Virus record (IMG/VR): IMGVR_UViG_3300028786_000007
Span: 36,524-100,523 of that record
DNA length: 64,000 nucleotides
DNA from: a virus
Direction: 5' to 3' (one strand)
Shown here: positions 10,158 to 18,432 of the stretch, piece by piece
How positions within the stretch are numbered: the first letter of the stretch is position 1
Layout of the letters: every line of letters begins with the position of its first letter
Program-made: the position numbers and the translations under genes
The notes under the pieces: model-generated
Told to the model about the DNA's origin: nothing
Seen by the model: only the letters and a program-made list of their open reading frames with translations
Databases searched by the model: none

Positions 10158-10270
10158 GCTAAGTCTCCAATTCTTTGATGATTTCTACGAACGAATACAC
10201 AATAATGCCCGAGAGTGGCAAGTAGACATGAGACCACGCCGCATGAAATGCGGAGAAAGCCACAGCTAAC

Positions 10271-11185
10271 ATGGCAGTTGAGAACAAAATTATCAATGCC
10301 GAAAGCGGTGGCCAGCGCTACGAGAAGAACCCGCGCTCCTCCGCCTACGGTCCTGGGCAATTTCTCAGCTCAACTTGGCTGAACATGATCTCTCGCTACC
10401 GGCCTGACCTCATGCAAGGCCGCGACTCGGCGGCCGTGTTGGCGCTACGCACCGACCCTACGCTCAACGCCGAGATGACCCGGCGTTACGGCGAAGAGAA
10501 CGGGCGCTTCCTCGCCTCCAAGGGCTTTGAGCCGAACGAGGGCAATATCTACCTCGCCCACTTCGCCGGCCCCTCGGGCGCAGTTAAGCTGCTCCAGAAC
10601 CCGGATAAGCCAGCCGCGGAGGTACTGGGCCCAGCCGTCGTAGAGGCCAACCCCTTCCTGGCCAATTGGAAGGCCGCGGACGTCGACGCCTGGGCGGACC
10701 GGAAGATGGGCTGGAAGCCGGTAACAGGCGCTCCTCTGCCCAGGGAAGCCGCGGACGCGATGGCGCAGAGCTCATCACCTCCCCCTATCCCAAAAGATGC
10801 AATCGCTAGCGCGGCCGGATCTCCCAATTCGGCTCCGGCCGCCGCTCAACCTCAGAAGGAAATGGCCGTGCTACCTTTTCTGGCTTCTCTATTCGGCGGT
10901 GGCGCGGGGGCCGGAGCCGCGGCGGGCGGCGCAGCCGGCCTGGGCTCTCAGCTCTCCGGCAGTGGCGGGTTGCTCTCTAGCCTCTTCGGTGGTGGCGAGG
11001 GCGGCGGCTTCGACTTCTCCAAGATGATGAATGATGGTGGTCAACCTGACCCCACCAATCCCCTCGCCGGCCAGCCCGGCGCTCCCCCCATGGGCCTGAT
11101 GCCGCGGCCACAGGTGGACATGCGTGGCCTACAAGCCATGATTGCGAACCGTCCGCAACTCGGTGGTCCGGGAGTGCTGAGATGA
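10271..11185 (+). CDS. virion-associated lytic transglycosylase-like protein
   Basis: This 304-residue protein has an N-terminal lysozyme/SLT-like fold signature. The catalytic-type glutamate is E11 in NAESGG, followed by SAYGPGQF and a TW pair. Such enzymes cleave the MurNAc-GlcNAc bond of peptidoglycan and open the wall for DNA or protein ejection. Residues about 190-260 are Gly/Ala-rich and the C-terminus is Pro/Gly-rich, so only the first half is enzymatic. It lies between the giant ejected protein and the fibres and overlaps the next gene by four bases (ATGA), which fits a virion enzyme rather than the endolysin found at 54 kb. Confidence 0.75.
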   Translation: MAVENKIINAESGGQRYEKNPRSSAYGPGQFLSSTWLNMISRYRPDLMQGRDSAAVLALRTDPTLNAEMTRRYGEENGRFLASKGFEPNEGNIYLAHFAGPSGAVKLLQNPDKPAAEVLGPAVVEANPFLANWKAADVDAWADRKMGWKPVTGAPLPREAADAMAQSSSPPPIPKDAIASAAGSPNSAPAAAQPQKEMAVLPFLASLFGGGAGAGAAAGGAAGLGSQLSGSGGLLSSLFGGGEGGGFDFSKMMNDGGQPDPTNPLAGQPGAPPMGLMPRPQVDMRGLQAMIANRPQLGGPGVLR

Positions 11186-12249
11186 CCCTTTGGAAATGGT
11201 CTCAGACTGCGGCCACAAACTCTAACGTCGATTCTACGATTAATTTCGCAGAAGGTCAGGCCCCTTCCAGCGTCAATGATTCGGCGCGAGCGCTTATGGC
11301 GGCCGTGGCCAAGAAGCGTGACGACGATTCCGGCAATCTGCTTACGACCGGTACTTCCACTGCATATGCGGTTAGTTCCAATCAGGTTTTAACCGCCCTT
11401 ACAGATGGCTTTAGTATCACGGTGCGGATCAATGTTGCCTCTGGCCTTGATCCGACCTTGAACGTAGACACGCTGGGTGCGAAACAAATTCGCACTGTTT
11501 TGGGCACGAACCTCCCCACGGCGGCCTTCTCCTTGGGTGGTATCTATACCCTTACCTATGATTCCACGGATGACGCTTGGATTGTGCATGGTCGATTTGG
11601 AGATAGCCTCAATGCTACATCCGCGCCTGACCTAGTTGCAATTGAAGCGCTTTCGGGCACGGGCATTCTTCGGCGAACAGGGTCCAATACTTGGGACGTT
11701 GACGCCAGTGTTGCCGACTTGGCGGACACTACGGCAAATCGCCTGTTTGGTACGAACGGCAGCGGTGTTTCCGGTGTCATTACTGTCGCGGCACCTCTAA
11801 CTCTTTCAAGTAGCGCGTTAAGTGTGAGCGCGGCCAGCGATACAGTCTCTGGAACAATCGAAATCGCCACCCAGGCGGAGCAGGTTACGGCAACAGACAC
11901 CACGCGCGCCTCGACGCCGGGGCGGCAGATGCACCACCCCGCGCACCCGAAGGCGTGGGCGAACTTCGAGCAAACCGGAACTCAGTCAATCCGCGAAAGC
12001 TACGGCGTGAGTTCGGTGACCGATGACGGTCAGGGCAAAACAATCGTCACGTTCTCAACGGCTTTTGCCGCCACGACCTATGGTGTTGTTGCGACTTGCC
12101 AAGACACCAGCACGCAGGGCGACGTCATGGCATCGATCAATGCATCTGGGGCTAAGACGACGACGCAAATTCAAATTGCTTGCAACAGTTCGTCGGCAAA
12201 CCTCTTCGATTCCGATCAGATTGGCATGATTGCGGCGGGGGGCCAGTGA
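11182..12249 (+). CDS. tail fibre / receptor-binding-region protein
   Basis: This is a 355-residue protein. The N-terminus (LWKWSQTAATN, then INFAEGQAPSSVNDSARALM) is the conserved attachment region found in many phage tail-fibre or appendage proteins. The remainder is Ser/Thr/Gly-rich beta-structure typical of fibres. The start overlaps the upstream stop (ATGA) and the stop overlaps a GTG start downstream, so the fibre cassette is translationally coupled. It is probably a tail appendage that contacts the host surface. Confidence 0.8.
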   Translation: MTLWKWSQTAATNSNVDSTINFAEGQAPSSVNDSARALMAAVAKKRDDDSGNLLTTGTSTAYAVSSNQVLTALTDGFSITVRINVASGLDPTLNVDTLGAKQIRTVLGTNLPTAAFSLGGIYTLTYDSTDDAWIVHGRFGDSLNATSAPDLVAIEALSGTGILRRTGSNTWDVDASVADLADTTANRLFGTNGSGVSGVITVAAPLTLSSSALSVSAASDTVSGTIEIATQAEQVTATDTTRASTPGRQMHHPAHPKAWANFEQTGTQSIRESYGVSSVTDDGQGKTIVTFSTAFAATTYGVVATCQDTSTQGDVMASINASGAKTTTQIQIACNSSSANLFDSDQIGMIAAGGQ

Positions 12250-12773
12250 TCGCGAAACAGATCCTGTTCACCCGGCCGGACGGCGCGGTGTCGATTTGCA
12301 CGCCTGCCCCCGAGTGCATGGATTGGCTTGCCTGCGGCGGATATTGGGACGGCCGAGGATTGGACATCGATGAGCAAATCGAAAGGTCTGTGGCGGCGGG
12401 ACATCACGAACACGCGGCGCGGCGCTTTGTTCGCGCCATGGATAGAGGCGGTTGCACCACAGCGGAAGCCTACGAAATCATCCGCGACCGCGATTGCGGC
12501 CACCTTGGAAGCGCCTTCGAGCTTGTCGCGCCGGAAGAGTTGCCAGACCGCTGGTTCCGCAACGCTTGGCGGCGGTCGCACAATGGTGGCCCGATCTGCG
12601 TTGACATGGCTGCCGCGCGCCGCATCCAAAGGGCGAGGCTTGCCGATTTCGCCGAGCACAGACGTGTTGATTTATCTTGGCCACGCTGGCGCGAGCGAAT
12701 GAGGCGCGCACAAACGCCGGAAGCATTGAAGGCAATCTGGCCCAAACTAACAAGGCTGTCCCCGTGCTCATAA
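12246..12773 (+). CDS. tail-fibre-cassette protein, unknown function
   Basis: This gene encodes 175 residues from a GTG at 12246 that overlaps the TGA of the fibre gene, with a G-rich ribosome binding site just upstream. The N-terminus (ILFTRPDGAVSICTPAPE) resembles small proteins encoded next to tail-fibre genes in other phages. The rest is charged, with several Trp, Arg and His residues and no membrane segment. A role in fibre assembly is a guess from position. Confidence 0.65.
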   Translation: MIAKQILFTRPDGAVSICTPAPECMDWLACGGYWDGRGLDIDEQIERSVAAGHHEHAARRFVRAMDRGGCTTAEAYEIIRDRDCGHLGSAFELVAPEELPDRWFRNAWRRSHNGGPICVDMAAARRIQRARLADFAEHRRVDLSWPRWRERMRRAQTPEALKAIWPKLTRLSPCS

Positions 12774-14929
12774 AAACTGACATCAATGCTCGCAGCGAGG
12801 CGCTACAGACCGCTTTTCTACGGAAAAGCGACATCCCAGCGACCGACACTCAAGCGGCCATTGAGTATTTGCGTGCACTAATCTCTTCACTGACACTATT
12901 AGTCCCACCCCTTAGTGCTGATTATATCGTCGGAACTGCTAATGGAACTTTAACCGCAGAACGAGTTGCTACCGATACAGCGACGATCGATGTCGATATC
13001 GCCACAGCCGGGCAGGCGAAGTGGAATATTATTGCGGATAGCGTCGATAATACATTCCTCGCCAATATGGCCCAGGCCACCCTCAAAGGCCGCGCAGCCG
13101 GCGCGGGGACCGGTGATCCGACCGATCTAACTCCTGCCCAGGCCAAGGCGGTTGTTGGTCTTCCGACCGCCAGCACCGACAATATGATCCCGCGCTTTGA
13201 CGGGACCAGCGGTGATCTTCAGACGTCCACCTTGCTGCTCGGCGATACTGGGCCGCTGACTCCGACCGCCAATGACGGCATCGCACTCGGTTCGGGTACG
13301 CTCGCTTTTTCCGATTTATTTCTAGCGAATGGGGGCGTCGCCAATTGGAACAACGGCAACTATACGCTCACCCATAGCGCGGGAAATCTTACTGCGGCGG
13401 GCGGCCCATTCACGGCTCCGAGCTTCATCCCCTCTGGCTCAACCGTGCCCAGCAATGGCATGTACCTCCCGGCCGCCAACACGCTCGGCTGGGCTGTCAA
13501 TACGACGATTGAGTTGCAACTCACCGGCACGGCGCTGTCGCCGGGGGCCGATGGCGGGTCTTCGCTGGGAACGACAGCGCTCGGATGGCAAAATCTATTC
13601 GGGAACACTGGCTTCGTCCTCAACGTCGAAAACGGGGACTGGGTCGCCACTCATACGGCAGGGATTCTGACGGTTGGCACTGGCGACCTTCGCGTCACGA
13701 CGGCGGGAACCAACGCGGCGTCTGCGGTGACGGTTGGCGGCACGCAGACGCTGACCAACAAACAACTCACTGCCGCGACGGTGAACACCAGTTTCACGCC
13801 GACCGCCAATGACGGTTCGGCGCTGGGCTCTGGCACGCTCTCCTTCTCTGATCTCTTCCTCGCCACGGGCGGCGTCCTCAACTGGGTAAACGGCAACTAC
13901 ACGCTTACCCATAGCGCCGGGAATCTGACGGCGGCCGGTGGTCCGTTCACTGCTCCTAGCTTCATTCCATCTGACTCGACCGTTCCCAGTAATGGCATGT
14001 ATTTGCCCGCTGCGAACACACTTGGTTGGGCTGTTAACACGGCGATCGAACTGCAACTTACCGGCGCGGCGCTTTCGCCAGGGGCTGACGGGGGGTCATC
14101 TCTTGGGACGACAGCACTTGGCTGGCAGAACCTGTTTGTCAACACTGGGTTTGTCCTCAACGTCGAGAACGGGGATTGGGTTGCCACACATACGGCAGGC
14201 ATTCTGACAGTCGGAACTGGCGACTTGCGCGTCACCACGGCGGGAACCAACACAGCCAGCGCCGTTACGGTGGGTGGCACGCAGACGCTGACCAATAAGA
14301 CGCTGACCAACCCAACCCTCGGTGCAAGTTACCTACAGGCGGCGGAAATCGCCACGCCATCTTCACCGGCCGCTGATAATTTGCGCATTTACGCCAAGGA
14401 TGTTGCGGGTACAACTAGGCTGCATACGCTTGACAGCTCGGGTACGGAAACAATGCTGGGCTCAGGTGGAGGTGGCATTACCGCCTCGACAGTTCAGGCA
14501 GCGACATCGGGAACGGCAATTGATTTCAGCAGCCTGCCCGCCGCTATAAAGCGAATAACCGTTATATTCGACTCCGTCTCATTGAGCGGCACGGACAATT
14601 TCCTGATCCAACTCGGCGACAGCGGCGGAATAGAAACGACTGGCTACACGTCAGAAACTGGCAACAGAGGGGCGGTGGCCACGTCAACAGCCGGGTTTAT
14701 CTGGTATGGCAACTCCGCCGCAGGCGATTCATTTTCCGGCCACATGACAATCACCCGCATTACGAGCAATAGCTGGGTGGCCTCTCATGCTGCGGGTTCT
14801 ACCGGCGGCAGAGAGGTGATTACCGGAGGTGGCCGCAAGGATCTGAGTGACGAGCTGACGCAGATTCGTATCACGCGAAGCGGCACGAACACGTTCGACG
14901 CTGGCCAGATCAATATCTTCTACGAGTAA
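12764..14929 (+). CDS. tail fibre protein with a near-identical internal duplication
   Basis: This gene encodes 721 residues. I chose the GTG at 12764, which overlaps the upstream TAA and has AAGG upstream; a TTG at 12677 would overlap by about 100 bases. The middle holds two copies of a block of about 175 residues (from TPTANDG to GGTQTLTNK), near-identical in protein but differing at many synonymous positions. Repeats rich in Asn, Gly, Thr and Ser suit trimeric beta-structured fibre shafts. The C-terminal about 170 residues look like a distinct tip domain. It is the last gene of the rightward virion block, and a terminator follows. Confidence 0.8.
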   Translation: MLIKTDINARSEALQTAFLRKSDIPATDTQAAIEYLRALISSLTLLVPPLSADYIVGTANGTLTAERVATDTATIDVDIATAGQAKWNIIADSVDNTFLANMAQATLKGRAAGAGTGDPTDLTPAQAKAVVGLPTASTDNMIPRFDGTSGDLQTSTLLLGDTGPLTPTANDGIALGSGTLAFSDLFLANGGVANWNNGNYTLTHSAGNLTAAGGPFTAPSFIPSGSTVPSNGMYLPAANTLGWAVNTTIELQLTGTALSPGADGGSSLGTTALGWQNLFGNTGFVLNVENGDWVATHTAGILTVGTGDLRVTTAGTNAASAVTVGGTQTLTNKQLTAATVNTSFTPTANDGSALGSGTLSFSDLFLATGGVLNWVNGNYTLTHSAGNLTAAGGPFTAPSFIPSDSTVPSNGMYLPAANTLGWAVNTAIELQLTGAALSPGADGGSSLGTTALGWQNLFVNTGFVLNVENGDWVATHTAGILTVGTGDLRVTTAGTNTASAVTVGGTQTLTNKTLTNPTLGASYLQAAEIATPSSPAADNLRIYAKDVAGTTRLHTLDSSGTETMLGSGGGGITASTVQAATSGTAIDFSSLPAAIKRITVIFDSVSLSGTDNFLIQLGDSGGIETTGYTSETGNRGAVATSTAGFIWYGNSAAGDSFSGHMTITRITSNSWVASHAAGSTGGREVITGGGRKDLSDELTQIRITRSGTNTFDAGQINIFYE
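13262..14305 (+). repeat. tandem duplication of about 537 bp inside the fibre gene
   Basis: Two units start near 13262 and 13799, an offset of 537 bases or 179 codons. The proteins are nearly identical, with changes such as IALGSGTLAFSD to SALGSGTLSFSD. The DNA differs at many third positions, for example CTCCCGGCCGCC against TTGCCCGCTGCG. This implies an old duplication held by selection on the protein. Confidence 0.85.
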
Positions 14930-14980
14930 GAAGAAGGCTACATTGAAATTGTATAACAAATGCATTGACAGCAAGAATCA

Positions 14981-15001
14981 TCGTCTTGCATTTCGGGCAC
15001 A
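14981..15001. repeat. 21-bp direct repeat, copy 1
   Basis: A 21-base sequence beginning TCGTCTTGCATTTCGGGC is repeated exactly at 16236-16256. In both places it directly follows, on the minus strand, the T-run of a hairpin terminator. Confidence 0.8.
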
Positions 15002-15003
15002 AT

Positions 15004-15035
15004 AAAACCCGCCGCAGTTTCCCGCGGCGGGCCTC
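15004..15035 (-). terminator. bidirectional hairpin terminator between fibre gene and DUF932 gene
   Basis: The stem CCCGCCGC (15008-15015) pairs with GCGGCGGG (15024-15031) across an 8-base loop. On the minus strand it is followed by TTTTATT, so it ends the 15054-16130 gene. It may also stop rightward transcription from the fibre genes. Confidence 0.8.
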
Positions 15036-15053
15036 CATTACTCCTCAGGAAGA

Positions 15054-16130
15054 TCAGGCGGCGACTTCCATCGCCCGCCATTCCTTCGCCGGCAGCTCCA
15101 TCACTTTCGCCCCGAGCGCCTCCAGCTGCACCGAGCGGTCGTAGCTCGGCACGTCCTGGGCCATGCGCGTTACCGCATTGGCGAAGCCCCAACGGGAAAG
15201 GTCGCCGCCCTGCAGTAGGTGGGTGAGCACCGAGACCTGCTCTTCACCGTTCAGCCCGACCTGCTTGGCCAGCACTTCCACGGCCTTATCCGGGCGCTTG
15301 GTCTCCATATGCACTTCCGTCGCGGCGCGCATCCGGCCCAGGACCTTATCGAAGTTCTCCTGGGTGAAGATGCCGGCCGCTACGTCGCGCGCCTTCATCA
15401 ACAGCACTTTGTCCTCGGCGACCTTCGTCTCGTCACGCAGCAGCTCATAGGCGGCCTCGTCGCCGGCCTGACGCTTGCCGAGGTGGAACGCCCGGAACTT
15501 ACCGTCCGGCAGGATCATGCCGTTGAGGCAAGCTAGTCGATAGGCCAGCAGCGCGATAGAGAGCGCTCCAGCACCGACTTCGGAATTGGAGGCGACCGTC
15601 CCGGCATACATCGTATCGCCGACCTTAACCTCACCCTGCACCTTGGGGGTGATGGCCTTAATATACATCCGCGATTCGGTCAGCGAGCATTCCGTGACAG
15701 TGAGCCCCTCGATCGCACCCAGAGCCGGCATCAGCTGCTCCAGGAAGTCCTCGTTGTCGAGCGGGCGATAGGCGTTGGAAAGATAAGCGCGGGCGGTGCG
15801 GTTGGCGTCCTTCTCCAGGGTGCGGATCAGGCGCGCGGTCGGCTTACGCTTATTGATGCGGTTGACGGTAAGGGCGAGCAGCTTGGGGTCTTCGCGTTGC
15901 AGCTTCTTGAAGAACACCGCGGGCACGCCAGCATGGGAGCCAACCTGCTCGAGGAAGAGGTCCGTCATCGCGTATTCGGCCGGGCGGCTCTTGATGCCCA
16001 GGACGAGGGAATTTTGGCTGTTGTCGTAGCGCAGGTGCATCTGGTTGCTCGGGGCAATGATGTCCTTGCGGGAAGCAATATTCGTCGAAACCTGCTCAGC
16101 GAGCTGCTGGAGGGTGATGCCTGCTTTCAT
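15054..16130 (-). CDS. DUF932 family protein
   Basis: This 358-residue protein has the features of the DUF932 phage/plasmid family, including HLRYDNSQNSLVLGIKSRPAE and a conserved central region (NRTARAYLSNAYRPLDNEDFL shortened to the motif SNAYRPLDN). DUF932 proteins are common in phages and plasmids; their biochemical role is not settled. It has its own promoter (16195-16223) of the TTTACTTCTGC class and its own terminator, so it is a single-gene unit likely to be made early and in quantity. Confidence 0.8.
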   Translation of the reverse strand: MKAGITLQQLAEQVSTNIASRKDIIAPSNQMHLRYDNSQNSLVLGIKSRPAEYAMTDLFLEQVGSHAGVPAVFFKKLQREDPKLLALTVNRINKRKPTARLIRTLEKDANRTARAYLSNAYRPLDNEDFLEQLMPALGAIEGLTVTECSLTESRMYIKAITPKVQGEVKVGDTMYAGTVASNSEVGAGALSIALLAYRLACLNGMILPDGKFRAFHLGKRQAGDEAAYELLRDETKVAEDKVLLMKARDVAAGIFTQENFDKVLGRMRAATEVHMETKRPDKAVEVLAKQVGLNGEEQVSVLTHLLQGGDLSRWGFANAVTRMAQDVPSYDRSVQLEALGAKVMELPAKEWRAMEVAA

Positions 16131-16194
16131 GGTCAGTCTCCGGTAAAGGGGTCAAAGGCCAGAGCAACAGAGGCTCTCTCCCGCCCACTCCAGG

Positions 16195-16223
16195 ACTTTA
16201 CTATTGCCGCCGGCAGAAGTAAA
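16195..16223 (-). promoter_or_regulatory. sigma70-like promoter, TTTACTTCTGC class
   Basis: On the minus strand TTTACT (16223-16218) is followed by a 17-base spacer beginning TCTGCCGGC and by TAAAGT (16200-16195). It lies 64 bases upstream of the DUF932 start and matches the other class members base for base around the -35. Confidence 0.75.
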
Positions 16224-16235
16224 CCCACTAAGTGC

Positions 16236-16256
16236 TCGTCTTGCATTTCGGGCACA
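16236..16256. repeat. 21-bp direct repeat, copy 2
   Basis: This is an exact copy of 14981-15001. It lies between the terminator at 16261-16289 and the promoter at 16195-16223. Confidence 0.8.
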
Positions 16257-16289
16257 AAAAAGCCCGCCGCGGCTGAAGCTGGGCGGGCT
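16255..16289 (-). terminator. intrinsic terminator of the SPFH-like gene
   Basis: On the minus strand AGCCCGCC (16289-16282) pairs with GGCGGGCT (16268-16261), and TTTTTTG follows immediately. It is a classic rho-independent terminator 17 bases after the stop codon of the gene at 16306-17604. Confidence 0.9.
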
Positions 16290-16305
16290 AGGAGCATTCA
16301 GTGCG

Positions 16306-17604
16306 TTATGGGCGCGCAGGCGCGGCCGGGATGTTGGGGACGAAGGTCGCGGCGGGCTGGCTGGGCGCAGGGAGAAGCATTTTGCCCAGCTCCGCGATAT
16401 TGCCCGGCAGCACGACCAAATTCGACGGCAGGCCGTGAGCCTTCAGGCCATCACTTAGCCCCTCAAGTGCACGGATAGTGGCTAGCCGTTCCAGGGTCGC
16501 CATGACCGGCGCAATTTTATCCGCGGCGTAACGGTCATTTAGCGCTTTCTGTACAATCGGATCATATTCGAAGGTCGAACCCCACCCGATATAGTCGAGG
16601 GTGATGCCGAACTCCTTGATCAGGTACTCGCGCACCTCGTCCTCGGCTCCGATTATATCCTTGCCATCTGCGCCCTTGCCGCCGTTGATGATGATTTCCG
16701 CATCAGCGTTGATCTCATCCACGGTGCGCACCGAGAAATATTTGCAGAGCAGGCTTTGCAGCTTACCCTTGACCACCGTATCCATGGCCTCGGTGAGGTT
16801 CTTGCCCTGGAACACGGACTGCCACTTCACTTGCGGATCGTCACGGTTGCCCTGAATCGGGCGGATGCCGAACCGGTAAAGAAAGCGTGGCGCGTCTTTC
16901 TCAAACACAGACGCCGCAATGGAGATCTCCACCGTGATGTCATGGCCGCCCTTCGATTGGCATTGCAAGGATTCATTGCCATCGCCCGTGCCACCTTTGT
17001 TCCGCCATTCCCGAGCATAGGGCGCACGATCAACGATGATCAACCGTCCGGCCGGCACGAAAAAGTCGAAGGTGTAGGAGGAGCCGGCCAGCTTGGTGTG
17101 GGGGATGTCGAAGCGCTTGACAGCGATCTTGTTCTCCCGGTAGTAGGCTTCCGAGCCGAACTCCGTTTGCGACGTCTTGTTGTCGCCGACGTCCGGCAGG
17201 TAGAAGGCGCTCTCGTTGGGCGCGACCCAGTAAACCTCCGGATAATTGGTCTTGTCGTAGTAGGCGCTCGCCGGCTGGGCAGACGTTGCCAAGGTCAGGA
17301 CCAGGGCCGCTGTGGTCAGCGCCGCGATCAAGGCTTTGCCGGGCTTCCACCAAATCCACACGACCAGCAGTAGGAAGACCAGGAAGGGGATGCCCAGCTG
17401 CGGCGCGAGCTTCATGCCGTAGGTGGACGTGACGTAACTGACATCGTCGGCCGCGAGCTGGCCACCGGCCGCCTTACCCGCGGCGAGCGTCGCCACTGGA
17501 TTGAGCAGGTGATTGAGGAACGCATAAACGCAATACAGCACGAGGGTAGAAAGTGCGCGGAGGGCCAATGAGGAAGCCCGCAGCGCAGGAGGCTGCTCTG
17601 TCAT
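16306..17604 (-). CDS. membrane-anchored SPFH/band-7-like protein
   Basis: This gene encodes 432 residues from the ATG at 17604, which has AAAGGAC upstream; a longer frame would run into the tRNA gene. Three hydrophobic segments occupy the N-terminus (about 14-35, 70-90 and 95-115), the last ending ASAYYDK. The soluble part resembles SPFH/prohibitin-like proteins: a beta-rich stretch, then a charged helical region (DAEIIINGGKGADGKD...YAADKIAPVMATLERLATIRALEGL). Such proteins form oligomeric scaffolds in membranes. The phage role is unknown. The family call is moderate because I rely on overall pattern only. Confidence 0.6.
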   Translation of the reverse strand: MTEQPPALRASSLALRALSTLVLYCVYAFLNHLLNPVATLAAGKAAGGQLAADDVSYVTSTYGMKLAPQLGIPFLVFLLLVVWIWWKPGKALIAALTTAALVLTLATSAQPASAYYDKTNYPEVYWVAPNESAFYLPDVGDNKTSQTEFGSEAYYRENKIAVKRFDIPHTKLAGSSYTFDFFVPAGRLIIVDRAPYAREWRNKGGTGDGNESLQCQSKGGHDITVEISIAASVFEKDAPRFLYRFGIRPIQGNRDDPQVKWQSVFQGKNLTEAMDTVVKGKLQSLLCKYFSVRTVDEINADAEIIINGGKGADGKDIIGAEDEVREYLIKEFGITLDYIGWGSTFEYDPIVQKALNDRYAADKIAPVMATLERLATIRALEGLSDGLKAHGLPSNLVVLPGNIAELGKMLLPAPSQPAATFVPNIPAAPARP

Positions 17605-17641
17605 GAAAGATGTCCTTTTGGTTGGAATGCCAGGCCATTGG

Positions 17642-17712
17642 AAGGGTGGATGGGAGTTGAACCCACTTATCCGGATTTGCAATCCGTCACATGACCGTTC
17701 TGCCACCACCCA
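17642..17712 (-). tRNA. tRNA-Cys (GCA), somewhat degenerate
   Basis: On the minus strand the sequence folds as a cloverleaf of about 71 bases. The anticodon loop is TTGCAAA (GCA, cysteine; anticodon at 17680-17678). The T-arm is GTGGG-TTCAACT-CCCAT. The acceptor stem TGGGTGG pairs with CCACCCT with a T-T mismatch at the first pair. The anticodon stem has one outer mismatch and the D-stem is weak. No CCA is encoded. It lies directly upstream of the SPFH-like gene. Confidence 0.75.
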
Positions 17713-17921
17713 TACAATTAAAATCCCCTAGCAGGTCAGGAGAAAATTGTCCCCCAACTCCTGAATTCAGAAGCGGTCTTACTACCTGAAGGCTCAGGAT
17801 TTTACAGCCGTCGTAGTTTCAGGGCCATTGGCTTACGTGCCGCACGCGTGTACCTACCACGCCGCCGCTAGGGTTTACTCAGCGGCCGTTGATCACCGGC
17901 CGTGAGAAGCTCGTTAGGTGG
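17713..17921. other. non-coding gap between tRNA-Cys and the small-gene block
   Basis: About 210 bases hold no convincing gene. The palindrome CTGAATTCAG and a segment resembling part of a tRNA anticodon arm are visible, but they do not form a full tRNA. Confidence 0.5.
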
Positions 17922-18167
17922 TCAAGATACCTTGACCCACCGCATCGTGGTCTGCAGGAGTTGATCGTAGTCGCCGGCCATCGCTTCATTGCGATAGGCG
18001 TCGCGCTCCTCCGTGGGAATGCCAGCCCGGCGCATCGCCTTGGTGACGAGCGCCATAATATTGAAGGCGTTGCCATCCGCGCCGGTCAGCTGCACTTCAA
18101 TGTCCGGGTATTTCGGACCCGTCGCTTCCGGTTCCACCGCCTCCGGCTGGGCTGTTTCTTCGCTCAT
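17922..18167 (-). CDS. small conserved phage protein, unknown function
   Basis: The protein has 81 residues. After an acidic N-terminus it reads ALVTKAMRRAGIPTEERDAYRNEAMAGDYDQLLQTTMRWVKV. This arrangement (AMRRAGVP...EAxxGDYDxLLQTxMRWV) recurs in small phage and actinobacterial proteins of unknown function. AAAGGATG upstream supports the start at 18167, although this overlaps the previous gene by 71 bases. It is the last gene of the 18-20.5 kb leftward run. Confidence 0.7.
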   Translation of the reverse strand: MSEETAQPEAVEPEATGPKYPDIEVQLTGADGNAFNIMALVTKAMRRAGIPTEERDAYRNEAMAGDYDQLLQTTMRWVKVS

Positions 18168-18432
18168 TTAGCATCCTTTCCAGGTTATCGGCCGCGGCCT
18201 TGCAGGTTTTATCAGGCACCGTCTCGTAAGGCGACGGGTCGTAATTGTCCGGGTCGAGCCGCGGGCAGGAAGAACCCATGTCGTAGAAGCACTTCGGCTG
18301 GTCAGCATCAAGTTCGCACCGCGGGCATTGCCGCCCTTTCCTCCAGTCTTTGGGCAAGATGCGTACTTTGCGGGTGCGGAGGTGCTCGATCAGTTCGAGG
18401 ATTTCTTCGTCGGTGGCGACCTCAATGGCCAT
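18097..18432 (-). CDS. small Cys-containing protein, unknown function
   Basis: This 111-residue protein contains CPRCELDADQPKCFYDMGSSCPRL, with four cysteines suited to binding a metal ion. The N-terminus is helical and charged, and the C-terminus is Gly/Ser-rich and lies in the region overlapping the next gene. It follows its upstream neighbour with no gap. I do not recognise a family. Confidence 0.6.
   Translation of the reverse strand: MAIEVATDEEILELIEHLRTRKVRILPKDWRKGRQCPRCELDADQPKCFYDMGSSCPRLDPDNYDPSPYETVPDKTCKAAADNLERMLNERRNSPAGGGGTGSDGSEIPGH

Noticed and set aside
10239-10253. CCGCAT-GAA-ATGCGG hairpin before the transglycosylase, recalling N4 virion-RNA-polymerase promoters
   Set aside because: The three-base-loop hairpin is real, but no virion RNA polymerase motifs are seen in the giant protein or elsewhere in the window, so the N4 comparison is unsupported.
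12216-12849. Long leftward frames opposite the fibre-cassette genes
   Set aside because: They are antisense shadows of the GTG-started gene at 12246 and the fibre gene, with Arg/Pro-rich composition typical of GC-rich shadow frames.
17740-17835. Segment resembling part of a tRNA-Tyr anticodon arm (GGCTGTAAAATCC on the minus strand)
   Set aside because: The anticodon stem does not pair, and no matching acceptor or T-stem could be found at the right distances.
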